Positions 28,048 to 35,881 of a stretch of DNA of 64,000 nucleotides are shown piece after piece (within the stretch, counting starts at the first letter, position 1; every line of letters starts with the position of its first letter). A program made the translations under genes and the position numbers. Source of the DNA: Terriglobia bacterium (lineage in GTDB: Bacteria > Acidobacteriota > Thermoanaerobaculia > Thermoanaerobaculales > Thermoanaerobaculaceae); the NCBI GenBank assembly GCA_020073245.1, contig JAIQFQ010000002.1, forward strand, positions 186,001 to 250,000. Reading direction: 5' to 3'. The notes below the pieces were generated by a model, which did no database searches, was not told the DNA's origin, and was given only the letters and a program-made list of their open reading frames with translations.

Positions 28048-28734
28048 CTATTCTCTCGGCATGATCACGACCCGGAAGCCACTTCCATCCAGTAGCTTGG
28101 CGAAACGACCGGCGTCCGCGTCGGAGCCGACGACCGTGCCGTAGTGCATCGGTACCACCACCTTGGGCTTGATCGCCCGAACCGACCTGGCTGCCTCGTC
28201 GGCGGTCATCGTGTAGGTTCCGCCGATCGGCAGGAGTGCCACGTCGGGTGCGAGGCCGGACATCTCGGGGATGAGGTCGGTATCACCGGCATGGTAGTAG
28301 GTGACACCGCCAACGGTGAAGACGTAACCGACCTTGCCGTCGCTGCGGGGGTGAAACGGCTTGCCGATGTTGTACGCGGGCACTCCCTTGACCGCGACAC
28401 CCTGCACGGTCCTAGCCTCACCCGGCCCGATAATTTCTACGGGCGCCGGCAGCTTGGCCGCCACCTCGGCCGGGCCGATCACGGCTGTCTTCGGGGTGCG
28501 AACCTTAGCGATGTCCTTGGGGGAGCAGTGGTCGAAGTGATCGTGCGTGATGAGTATGATGTCGGCCTTCGGCAGGCCATCCGGGAGTCGGAACGGATCG
28601 AGGTACACAACGGGTGGGCCGTCCACCCGAAACCCGCTCTGGCCGAACCAGTGGAGCCCGGCCGTGAGATCCTGTTTCTGCGTGGAGCCGGGTAGCAGCG
28701 CCAGCGACACCAACGCGAGAGCCAGTTGCTTCAT
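28048..28734 (-). CDS. Exported metallo-beta-lactamase-fold hydrolase (paralogue)
   Basis: 228 residues from MKQLALALVSLALLPGSTQ, a clear signal peptide with likely cleavage near residue 20. The rest is close in sequence to the neighbour downstream (same THDHFDH, HAGDTD and MHYG motifs). An upstream ATG four codons earlier overlaps the GGAGG ribosome site, so MKQ was chosen. One paralogue inside and one outside the cytoplasm suggests the same chemistry in two compartments. Confidence 0.87.
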   Translation of the reverse strand: MKQLALALVSLALLPGSTQKQDLTAGLHWFGQSGFRVDGPPVVYLDPFRLPDGLPKADIILITHDHFDHCSPKDIAKVRTPKTAVIGPAEVAAKLPAPVEIIGPGEARTVQGVAVKGVPAYNIGKPFHPRSDGKVGYVFTVGGVTYYHAGDTDLIPEMSGLAPDVALLPIGGTYTMTADEAARSVRAIKPKVVVPMHYGTVVGSDADAGRFAKLLDGSGFRVVIMPRE

Positions 28735-28817
28735 CGTATCCTCCACGGCTCCGGGCGAGCTGCTCCTCGTCAGAGTCTCGCTCCGGGGGCTCGACTTTGC
28801 AAGGCCTTCGGGGTGAC

Positions 28818-28944
28818 AGGTTCAACGTCGAGAGTTGGAAGTCGAAACGTAGTCCCAGGGAGCCAAAGGCCGAAACGAGGGCATTGACTGTTTGTCCCTG
28901 CTTTGTTGAGCTCTCAACTCTGAACCTTCAACTTTCGACTTCCC
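28818..28944. repeat. Facing heptamer-like arrays (class C, TTCAACTTTCGAC type)
   Basis: Left arm GTTCAACGTCGAGAGTTGG (28820-28838) onward; right arm AACCTTCAACTTTCGACTTC (28923-28942). They are imperfect complements across about 80 bp, between the MBL gene start and the phoH stop. Confidence 0.6.
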
Positions 28945-30432
28945 TTAGAGCTCGTCCGACTTGGTGGAGATCGGGCCGCGGTAGTTGCGGACCAGCCGAA
29001 CTTGCGCCACGAACGGCCCGAACCCCCGGTACGCCTGCTTGATCCGAGTCAGCGCGTTGGAGCGCCAGTCGACGTAGGGGTTGTCGATCTGGATCGGATC
29101 CAGGCACCCCGCCAGGACGACCTTCGAGGACGAGCAGAAGCGGCTCATCAGGGTCTTGGCGAGATGTCGGTCGCCGTTCTGGAGCTCGTCCACGAGCACG
29201 AACGAGTTCTCGATGTCGAGACCGCGAAGCAGCGAGGTCGACAGGAGCGTGAGGCGCTCGGTGCTCTCGAGGTCGTGCAGGAAATCGTGGCCGTTCGCGA
29301 GCGCGACCGAGCGGATCGCCTGGAAGAAAGGCTCCAGCCAGGGTGACATCTTCTCGTCGTGGTCGCCGGGCAGGTAGCCCATCTCGAATCGACTCGACGA
29401 GTGCTCGGGGCGCAGCAGGATGAGGCCGTTCTCGAATCCGGGATCGGCTCCAGAGAGGGGCTGGGACCGCTGGTGGACCTTGAGGTTGGTGGGCTGGCCG
29501 AACAGCAGGTAGAGCGCAGCGATGACCATCAGCCGGGTCTTCCCGGAGCCAGCGGGGCCGTCGAGCACGATGAGCTGGACCTCGGGGTCGAGCAGGAACT
29601 CAAGGGCGAAAACCTGACGGGCATCCCCGGGCGTGAACCCGAGCACCGTTCGTGGGGTCCAGCACTCCCGCTTCGTATCCCAGTACTGAGCGAAGCGGAG
29701 TTCGCACGCGGCGTCGCGGCCGGCGTCCACCCGGAGGAGCAGCTCCCGACCGCCGGACCGCAACACCAGCCCCTGGTTCCACACCGGTTGGGGTACCTGG
29801 TCGGCAAGGAGGGCCAGGGGGACAGACCGCTCGCGGGGCGGGCCGCTCTCGAAGAACGCCTGGACCACCTCCGGGTCGACCTCGATCTCGGAGACGCCAT
29901 CGAAGATCTCCTCCGGACGATTGAGGTCCAGCTTCCCGAAGCGCAGCGGCTCGGCCGCGAGCCCGAGTGCGTCGCACCGCAACAGCATGTTGGAGTCCTC
30001 GGAGATGAGGACCACGCGGAACCGGCCGTTGCCGTTGTTGATCGCCTGGATCCTTCGGGCTGCCTGGATGATCAGGTTGTCGCCGTGGCCGTTGCCGTTC
30101 CCGGACGTGGCAAGGCTCGACGGTTCCCAGGCCAGGACCCCACCGGTGGGGGTCGTGGCGAAGGCTTCCAGGCCCAGCTCGCCGCGCAGGAAGCGCTCGG
30201 CGCTGTGGTGGATGAGAGCGCAGTTGCGGTAGCCGAGGATCTTGCGCGTCGCCGCTCGGGCCGCCGAGCGCACCCCTTCGGATTTGGTCCGGCTCCCCTG
30301 GAGCCGCCCGAGTTCTTCGAGGACCTGGTGCAGCAGGACGACCAGGTTGCCCGGACGCAGGAGGCGGTCAAGGGCTTCGGGGTTCTCGACGAGGGCGCTG
30401 GTGTCCGGGATGTAGACGTCGATGGGTTCCAT
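28945..30432 (-). CDS. PIN-PhoH ATPase (PhoH2-type)
   Basis: 495 residues. Residues 1-150 form a PIN nuclease domain (YIPDTSALVENPEAL with the first acidic residue; EELGRL; LISEDSNML). Residues 250-470 form the PhoH ATPase (DGPAGSGKT Walker A; VLVDELQN Walker B). Family members couple RNA unwinding to cleavage. ATG 30432 chosen; the frame is open further upstream but no ribosome site is seen there. An extended -10 box (30444-30452) lies 11 bp before the ATG, suggesting a very short leader. Confidence 0.92.
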   Translation of the reverse strand: MEPIDVYIPDTSALVENPEALDRLLRPGNLVVLLHQVLEELGRLQGSRTKSEGVRSAARAATRKILGYRNCALIHHSAERFLRGELGLEAFATTPTGGVLAWEPSSLATSGNGNGHGDNLIIQAARRIQAINNGNGRFRVVLISEDSNMLLRCDALGLAAEPLRFGKLDLNRPEEIFDGVSEIEVDPEVVQAFFESGPPRERSVPLALLADQVPQPVWNQGLVLRSGGRELLLRVDAGRDAACELRFAQYWDTKRECWTPRTVLGFTPGDARQVFALEFLLDPEVQLIVLDGPAGSGKTRLMVIAALYLLFGQPTNLKVHQRSQPLSGADPGFENGLILLRPEHSSSRFEMGYLPGDHDEKMSPWLEPFFQAIRSVALANGHDFLHDLESTERLTLLSTSLLRGLDIENSFVLVDELQNGDRHLAKTLMSRFCSSSKVVLAGCLDPIQIDNPYVDWRSNALTRIKQAYRGFGPFVAQVRLVRNYRGPISTKSDEL

Positions 30433-30443
30433 CTCGGAATTTG

Positions 30444-30452
30444 ACGATAGCA
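30444..30452 (-). promoter_or_regulatory. Extended -10 box before phoH2
   Basis: On the minus strand TGCTATCGT (TGnTAnnnT), ending 11 bases before the ATG. No Shine-Dalgarno lies between. Confidence 0.45.
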
Positions 30453-30503
30453 CACATCGCGCGAGGCGAAACGGTTTCCCGGTTCGAGAGTTGGACAAGA
30501 AGA

Positions 30504-30610
30504 GGTAAAAGGGCAAACGTCAAAGGTCAAATGAAAGGCAACCCCTTGCGATGGCCTTTGGCGTTTCTTGCCTTGTCTTTCCTTTGACGTTTCACGTTTG
30601 ACCCTTCACC
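30504..30610. repeat. Facing heptamer arrays (class C, GTCAAAG type)
   Basis: Left arm: GTAAAAG, GGCAAAC, GTCAAAG, GTCAAAT (30505-30532). Right arm: CTTTGAC, GTTTCAC, GTTTGAC, CCTTCAC (from about 30581). Period is 7. The arms can pair over a central loop. Placed between the cyclase-like gene and phoH2. Confidence 0.75.
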
Positions 30611-30636
30611 GAGCGATTCAGCTTGCGGACAGGATG

Positions 30637-32976
30637 CTAGCGGGGGGAGCGGTGCGGGGTCGCGAGCAGGCACGTGAAATAGCCTTCGCGCCGCCGCAAG
30701 TCCTCGAGCGGGACTGTCGCGCCCGAGGAGCTGCGTCGGAGCCCCTGGTACAGCTTGGCGAGGTCGGCGCGCCGCTGGAAGAGCCACGACTCGAAAGGCT
30801 CCCCGTCCTTCAGGCCAACCGGCGCGAGCTTGACCCTGAACGCGTTAAGGAGCGCCTCGACCTCGTCCTCGAAACGGCCGATGTACCAGGTCCGCGTGGT
30901 TTCATCCTCCAGCGCGCTCACGACGCACAGCTTCGGATCCACCTCGGCTGCCTCGGGTGTCTCGGCGCTTACGGTGTCCCGATCCGGCCCCGAGAGGTGT
31001 AGCAGCGTCCGTTGGAGCGGCGATCTTTGCGGCAGAGGGACCGCGTCGGGCGGCTGCTGCTCGAACACCACGAACTCCGCCAGGGGCGTGGGCTCGAGCC
31101 CCTTGAGCCGGGCCGTGCCGAGCCAGCGCAGGCCGACCCAGGGCGCCAGCTCGCCGGCCGGCCTGGTCGCGAGTAGGAGCCAGCGCGTCCCGAATGCCTC
31201 GCCGTCCGCCATCGGGAGCTCACCCCACTCGACCTCGAGGTCGCGCAGGAGACCTTCGGTCACCACACCGCCGAGGTTGACGAGCTCACCGTTTTCGGCG
31301 ATGAACGCGGCGTACGGGCGGTCCTTGAGGATGTCGGCGAAGCGAATGGCATGGCGCACCGGCTCCAAGAACTCGATGACCCGGTGCAGGTCGTAGCCGG
31401 ACGCGATGAGGAAATCGGCGATGTCCTCGACCTCGTGGGTCGTCTTCCCGGTGGTCAAACGGGCAAGCTCGACGAGACCGTGCCCGAAGAACTCGAAGTG
31501 CGGCCGGTTCACCGATGCAGAGACCATGGGAAGCAGGTGGTACGTGCCTACGTTGGCGGCGATGCGGAGGCCGCGATCGAACGGGAAGCCCTGCTGGCGC
31601 ATGCTCTCGTAGAGCACGCGCAGCTCGGCGGCGGCGAAGAACACGGCGCTCGCGCTGCGAGCCGAGTAGAACGATCCGTCGCCGAGGAACTTCTCGAACT
31701 TGAGACGGTGCCGAGCCCGGATCTCGTCCACGCGAGCCAGGAAACGGACCATCTGGCGAATCGCCAGTTCCTCGGAGCTGCGGCCCCTCCGGCGCAACTC
31801 CTCGATGAGCTGAGTGAACTCGACGAGGTCGTAGAGAAGTCCGTAGCGCCGCACCGCCGATGGGAGCACGCCGGCTGACGTGAAGTCGAAGGGACGCGTG
31901 GAGCTCGAGAGCTGCACGACGCGCCCGTGCAGTTCGGCCACGGTTCGAGACCCGCGCTCGGCGATCGGGACGATCCGGTCGCGCAGTGCGCCGATGACCT
32001 CGAACCGCTTGCAGCGTTGCGCGAGGTCCACAAGGAGCCGCCGCATGTCGGCGGACAGGCGCGGGGTCCCCGGGTCCCTCCAGATTTCCAGCAGGTCGAG
32101 AGCCGCCTTCGAGAAGAGGAGCCGATCGGCGGGCAGCCGGGGCGCCTCGGGGTCCATCGCGGCCAGGACGTTGTCAAAGGAGGGGTCCCGGCTGCGGAGC
32201 GCGTGGAGCTGCTCGGTGGTGGTTCGGAACAGGGCCTTGAAGCGATTTGCGTCGAGCTTCAGGTGTCCCTGCAGGTAGCACGTCAACTCCCGAAAATCCG
32301 GTCCGAGGCGAACCTCTGCGAAGGGCAGCACGTCGTCGCGAAGGAGGTCCGAGAACACCCGGGATGCCGGCGTTGGCTGGAGCGCCTCCGTCTGGCGGAG
32401 GCGGTCGAGCGCCTGGGTGCGGGCTCGATGGGCCACGTCCGCCAGCCGTTGTGCGGTCGCATACCGTAACTCGTCGATGGCTTGCGGCCTGAGTTCTGGC
32501 GAGGAGGACGCGAGAGCCCGCGTCGCCGCGCACAGCCGGGTGGCCGCTTCCCGCGTGAAAACGAGGAAGAAGACCTCGGGGAGCCGTTGGCCGTAGTCGT
32601 GCTGGTAGGTATTCTCCAGGATCTCCGAAACTTTGCCGACCATGAGCCGTCGTTGCTCCACGAGCAACGCCTTGCTCACCTCTTGCTGCTGCACGAGCGC
32701 CTTTCGGTAGGCAATCTCCGCATCAATCAGACGGCCGAGGTCCCGGACGAATGTCTCCCACTGAACCGAGACGCGCAGCGGGTAGCCGAGTACCAGCGGG
32801 TTCTGGTCCGCGTCCGAGTAGAGCCAGTACGGCTGCGGCACCCGCGCCGCCGCCTCCCCGAAGAGATCGCGCCACCTGCCTGCGCGCTCACCGGGCGTCA
32901 GGAACACGAGCCGCGGCGCGTCCTGCTGAAGCGCCTGCTCGATGGCCCCACCTCGCGGCTCCGACATCAGCATCAT
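30637..32976 (-). CDS. Unknown large protein with divergent class III cyclase-like domain
   Basis: 779 residues. The first 370 residues are helical, with no known domain seen. Residues about 380-530 look like a diverged class III nucleotidyl cyclase: YDLVEFTQL (metal Asp region), RHRLKFEKFLGDG (near 420-432), LRIAANVGTYHL and FFGHGLVELARL correspond in order to the cyclase landmarks. Several catalytic positions are changed, so activity is doubtful. The C-terminal 250 residues are unrecognised. No signal peptide. It may be a nucleotide sensor. Three ATGs are clustered at the start; the first is used. Confidence 0.7.
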   Translation of the reverse strand: MMLMSEPRGGAIEQALQQDAPRLVFLTPGERAGRWRDLFGEAAARVPQPYWLYSDADQNPLVLGYPLRVSVQWETFVRDLGRLIDAEIAYRKALVQQQEVSKALLVEQRRLMVGKVSEILENTYQHDYGQRLPEVFFLVFTREAATRLCAATRALASSSPELRPQAIDELRYATAQRLADVAHRARTQALDRLRQTEALQPTPASRVFSDLLRDDVLPFAEVRLGPDFRELTCYLQGHLKLDANRFKALFRTTTEQLHALRSRDPSFDNVLAAMDPEAPRLPADRLLFSKAALDLLEIWRDPGTPRLSADMRRLLVDLAQRCKRFEVIGALRDRIVPIAERGSRTVAELHGRVVQLSSSTRPFDFTSAGVLPSAVRRYGLLYDLVEFTQLIEELRRRGRSSEELAIRQMVRFLARVDEIRARHRLKFEKFLGDGSFYSARSASAVFFAAAELRVLYESMRQQGFPFDRGLRIAANVGTYHLLPMVSASVNRPHFEFFGHGLVELARLTTGKTTHEVEDIADFLIASGYDLHRVIEFLEPVRHAIRFADILKDRPYAAFIAENGELVNLGGVVTEGLLRDLEVEWGELPMADGEAFGTRWLLLATRPAGELAPWVGLRWLGTARLKGLEPTPLAEFVVFEQQPPDAVPLPQRSPLQRTLLHLSGPDRDTVSAETPEAAEVDPKLCVVSALEDETTRTWYIGRFEDEVEALLNAFRVKLAPVGLKDGEPFESWLFQRRADLAKLYQGLRRSSSGATVPLEDLRRREGYFTCLLATPHRSPR

Positions 32977-33082
32977 TCTACGTTCTGGTGCCGTCGCTTT
33001 GCACGCCGGGCGTCGGGTGTACCGCCTCCGGGCGCGGGCGGGCCCGCACGATCAACTCGAACCGGGCACGCCTGCCGGTCCT

Positions 33083-34609
33083 TCAGCCGGCAGTGACGCG
33101 ATCGAGCGTTCGGTAGGCGACGGCTTCCGCCACGTGGCGGGCCGTGAGGGAGTCGGCGGCATCGAGATCCGCGATGGTTCGAGCCACACGCAGAATTCTG
33201 TGGACCGCGCGGGCTGATAGGGCCAGCTTGTTCATCGCGAGCTCCAGCAGACGTCCGCCCTCCGCATCCGGCGCGCAGCAGCGCCTCACCTCCACCGGCG
33301 AGAGCTCGGCGTTGGCATGCCTGCCCGTCCCTTCGAGGCGGCGTGCCTGACGGGCACGGGCGGCCAGGACCCGTGCGCGCACAGCATCCGACCGCTCGCC
33401 GGAGTCGCCGCGCGAGAGATCGCGGTAGGACACCGCGGGCACCTCGAGCTGGAGGTCGATGCGGTCCAGCAACGGGCCGGAGAGCCGAGCACGGTACCGA
33501 CGCACCTCGACCGGCGAGCAGCGGCATTCCCGTCGCGGGTCACCGAGGTGCCCGCACGGGCACGGGTTGGCGGCGGCGGCGAGCTGGAAACGGGCCGGAT
33601 AGGTGAGGGAGCCCGCGGCGCGGGCGATGACGACCGTGCCCGATTCCATGGGCTGGCGCAACACCTCCAGCACATCGCGACGGAACTCGGTGATCTCGTC
33701 GAGGAAAAGGACGCCGTTATGGGCAAGTGATATCTCCCCCGGTCGAGGCAGCGCGCCTCCCCCTGCCAGCCCGGCGGCGGAGATGGTGTGGTGCGGGGCG
33801 CGGAACGGGCGTCGGGTGATGAGGCCCTGGGGGCGCGGAACGCCGGGGGCCACCGAGTAGACCTTTGTCGTGGTCAAGGCCTCGGCCTCGTCCAGCGGCG
33901 GCAGGATTCCGGGGAGGCGCTGGGCGAGCATCGTCTTGCCGGAGCCCGGCGGGCCCAGAAACAGGATGTGGTGCCCCCCCGCCGCTGCGATTTCGAGGGC
34001 GCGCTTGGCGTGCTCCTGTCCGGCAACATCAGCGAGGTCGGGCTCCTCATGGGTGTCGGTCGGGTGCATGTGACCGTTCCCGCCGGTGAACTTGGCCAGG
34101 AGTCTCTCGCCACGGAGGTGGCGGACCACGTCGTCAAGGCTCGTGGCGGGGAGAATACACGCGCCGCGCACCACCTCTGCCTCCGACAGGTTGTCCGCCG
34201 GGAGGATCACGGCAGCGCCGAGCCCGGCGGCGGCCTCGACGATCGGCAGGACGCCCCGGACTGGGCGCAAGGCGCCGTCGAGCGAGAGCTCACCGAGCAG
34301 CCACGCCTCGGGCGTGCCGGCGGGCACGAGTCCTGTTGCAATCAGCACGCCCCCGGCGATCGCGAGGTCGAGCAAGGCGCCCTCCTTGCGCTCCTCGGCC
34401 GGGGACAGGTTGACGACGATGCTCTTGGTCTCGATGTGACAACCGAGGTGGCGGATCGCGGCCAGGACCCGCTCGCGGGCCTCGCGCACGGCCGGGTCGG
34501 GCAAGCCGACGACGGCGAGAGCCGGGAGACCCGGCCGCGCATCCACCTCCACCTGCACCCGAAGCGCTTCAACGCCACGCGGCACAGCCGAGAAAACCTT
34601 GGCAATCAT
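33083..34609 (-). CDS. comM: YifB/ComM family Mg-chelatase-like AAA+ ATPase
   Basis: 508 residues, normal length. N-terminal Lon-protease-like domain (residues 1-165), then an AAA+ core with GPPGSGKTML (Walker A) and GVLFLDEITEF (Walker B), and a CPCGH...CRC zinc-binding segment. ComM is a hexameric helicase that promotes branch migration in natural transformation. The ATG 34609 has a near-perfect ribosome site GGAGGTGAT. A free-standing copy does not by itself prove competence. Confidence 0.93.
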   Translation of the reverse strand: MIAKVFSAVPRGVEALRVQVEVDARPGLPALAVVGLPDPAVREARERVLAAIRHLGCHIETKSIVVNLSPAEERKEGALLDLAIAGGVLIATGLVPAGTPEAWLLGELSLDGALRPVRGVLPIVEAAAGLGAAVILPADNLSEAEVVRGACILPATSLDDVVRHLRGERLLAKFTGGNGHMHPTDTHEEPDLADVAGQEHAKRALEIAAAGGHHILFLGPPGSGKTMLAQRLPGILPPLDEAEALTTTKVYSVAPGVPRPQGLITRRPFRAPHHTISAAGLAGGGALPRPGEISLAHNGVLFLDEITEFRRDVLEVLRQPMESGTVVIARAAGSLTYPARFQLAAAANPCPCGHLGDPRRECRCSPVEVRRYRARLSGPLLDRIDLQLEVPAVSYRDLSRGDSGERSDAVRARVLAARARQARRLEGTGRHANAELSPVEVRRCCAPDAEGGRLLELAMNKLALSARAVHRILRVARTIADLDAADSLTARHVAEAVAYRTLDRVTAG

Positions 34610-34692
34610 GGATCACCTCCGCTCGGGAGGCGCTAGGACGGTCACCTTTAGTCTGGCGCCTCCTGGCGCGCCAGTCAAGGTATGCTTTCGAG

Positions 34693-34845
34693 ATGGACGA
34701 GCCGAAGGCGCAGGTCGACACGCTCCGCCGCATGCTGGAGGCCGAGCTCGACCAGCGGCTGAAGGGTCAGCGAGGGTGCTGGCCGCTGCTGGTGGGGATA
34801 CTGGGTGTCTTGCTGGGGCTCGCCTTGCTCGCCGAGAAGCTCTGA
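34693..34845 (+). CDS. Small single-span membrane protein (candidate)
   Basis: 50 residues: a charged amphipathic start (MDEPKAQVDTLRRMLEAEL) then one hydrophobic helix (WPLLVGILGVLLGLALL). Third codon positions are strongly GC, like real genes here. A TATGCT -10-like box ends six bases before ATG. It overlaps the cvpA 3' end by 79 bp on the other strand, which lowers confidence. Confidence 0.4.
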   Translation: MDEPKAQVDTLRRMLEAELDQRLKGQRGCWPLLVGILGVLLGLALLAEKL

Positions 34846-35273
34846 ACCGCGAGGAACGTCTGACCGGCCTGCGCCAGGCGGGTCGCCCACGGTGACGAGG
34901 GGCCGTGTCCCCCCATGGCGGCCAGGCCAAGCAACAGTGCGAGGACGAGCGCGGCCGCTCCTGCGCCCGCAACGAGGCCCGCCAGGCGGTCAACCCACCC
35001 GAGGTGGAGCGCCTTGAGCGCCCGTCGCAGGCCCTTCCCCGCCAGCCAGACCAGGATCGCCGCAGCCAGCGCGACCGCCGCGATGGCAAGCGTTCGCCCC
35101 GATCCACTCTGTGCCGTTGTGCCGCCGACGAGCTGCGCCGCCCCAGGGCCGGCCCACCGCCCGGCCAGGACCCCGGCGGCGATCGCCGCAACCAGCGTCG
35201 CCATGCGCACAGCCCCCCACATCATGCCGAGAACGGCGCATCCCCCGACGACCAGAACGATGAGAAGGTCCAT
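34767..35273 (-). CDS. cvpA: CvpA family membrane protein
   Basis: 168 residues with four hydrophobic segments (1-25, 28-55, 62-82, 98-122) and the family core of CvpA/colicin V production proteins. The role is poorly defined; in enterobacteria it affects envelope integrity. The last 30 residues are low-complexity Ser/Pro and lie antisense to the small ORF, so the true end may be earlier in ancestral forms. Confidence 0.78.
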   Translation of the reverse strand: MDLLIVLVVGGCAVLGMMWGAVRMATLVAAIAAGVLAGRWAGPGAAQLVGGTTAQSGSGRTLAIAAVALAAAILVWLAGKGLRRALKALHLGWVDRLAGLVAGAGAAALVLALLLGLAAMGGHGPSSPWATRLAQAGQTFLAVQSFSASKASPSKTPSIPTSSGQHPR

Positions 35274-35335
35274 TGCTGCTATCCTAGCGCACGCCGAGGG
35301 AACAAGGCGCGGAGTCGCGATGTTGTGGAGGCGCG

Positions 35336-35881
35336 ATGGGCCTACTACCGGATCCCTTACACCCTGCTTTGGTGCACTTCCCGATCGCCCTCAGCCTGGT
35401 GGCGGTCCTGCTCGAGTTGTTGGCCCGCAATCGACGCGCGCGAGGGCTGGAGGCGGGGGGCGCCGCCCTCATGGTGCTCGCGGCGCTCGGGAGCGTCGCC
35501 GCGGTGCTCACGGGAAACCTCGCGCACGATGAGGCCGTGGTGCCGGCGGCAGCCTCGGCGCTCGTGGCGCGCCACGAGGAGGTCGGGGAGATCGCGATGT
35601 GGCTCCTGCTGGCGCTCGCCGCGGTGCGGATTGCGCTCGCCTGGAAGGGCTGGTTCAAGGGGAGCGTTGCGTGGATCTACCTGGCGGGCGCGGCCGTCGC
35701 CGCGGGCGTGGTCGGCTACAACGGCTACCTCGGAGGGAAGATGGTCTTCGACCACGGGCTTGGCACCGCCCCGGTCCAACGCCGCTCGGCGCCAACCGGC
35801 GGTGCGCCGTCAGGTGCCGCGAGCCTGACCGCCCCCGGCCTCGCTGTGATGAGGGGTGCGGCGCTACAATCCCGCGGGTGA
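35336..35881 (+). CDS. DUF2231 membrane protein
   Basis: 181 residues. The family start PDPLHPALVHFPIALSL is clear, with four hydrophobic helices. HP-LVHFP and a His near 80 may bind haem or metal. The C-terminal 35 residues are low-complexity and cytoplasmic. The stop overlaps the next GTG as GTGA, so the two are coupled. Confidence 0.85.
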   Translation: MGLLPDPLHPALVHFPIALSLVAVLLELLARNRRARGLEAGGAALMVLAALGSVAAVLTGNLAHDEAVVPAAASALVARHEEVGEIAMWLLLALAAVRIALAWKGWFKGSVAWIYLAGAAVAAGVVGYNGYLGGKMVFDHGLGTAPVQRRSAPTGGAPSGAASLTAPGLAVMRGAALQSRG

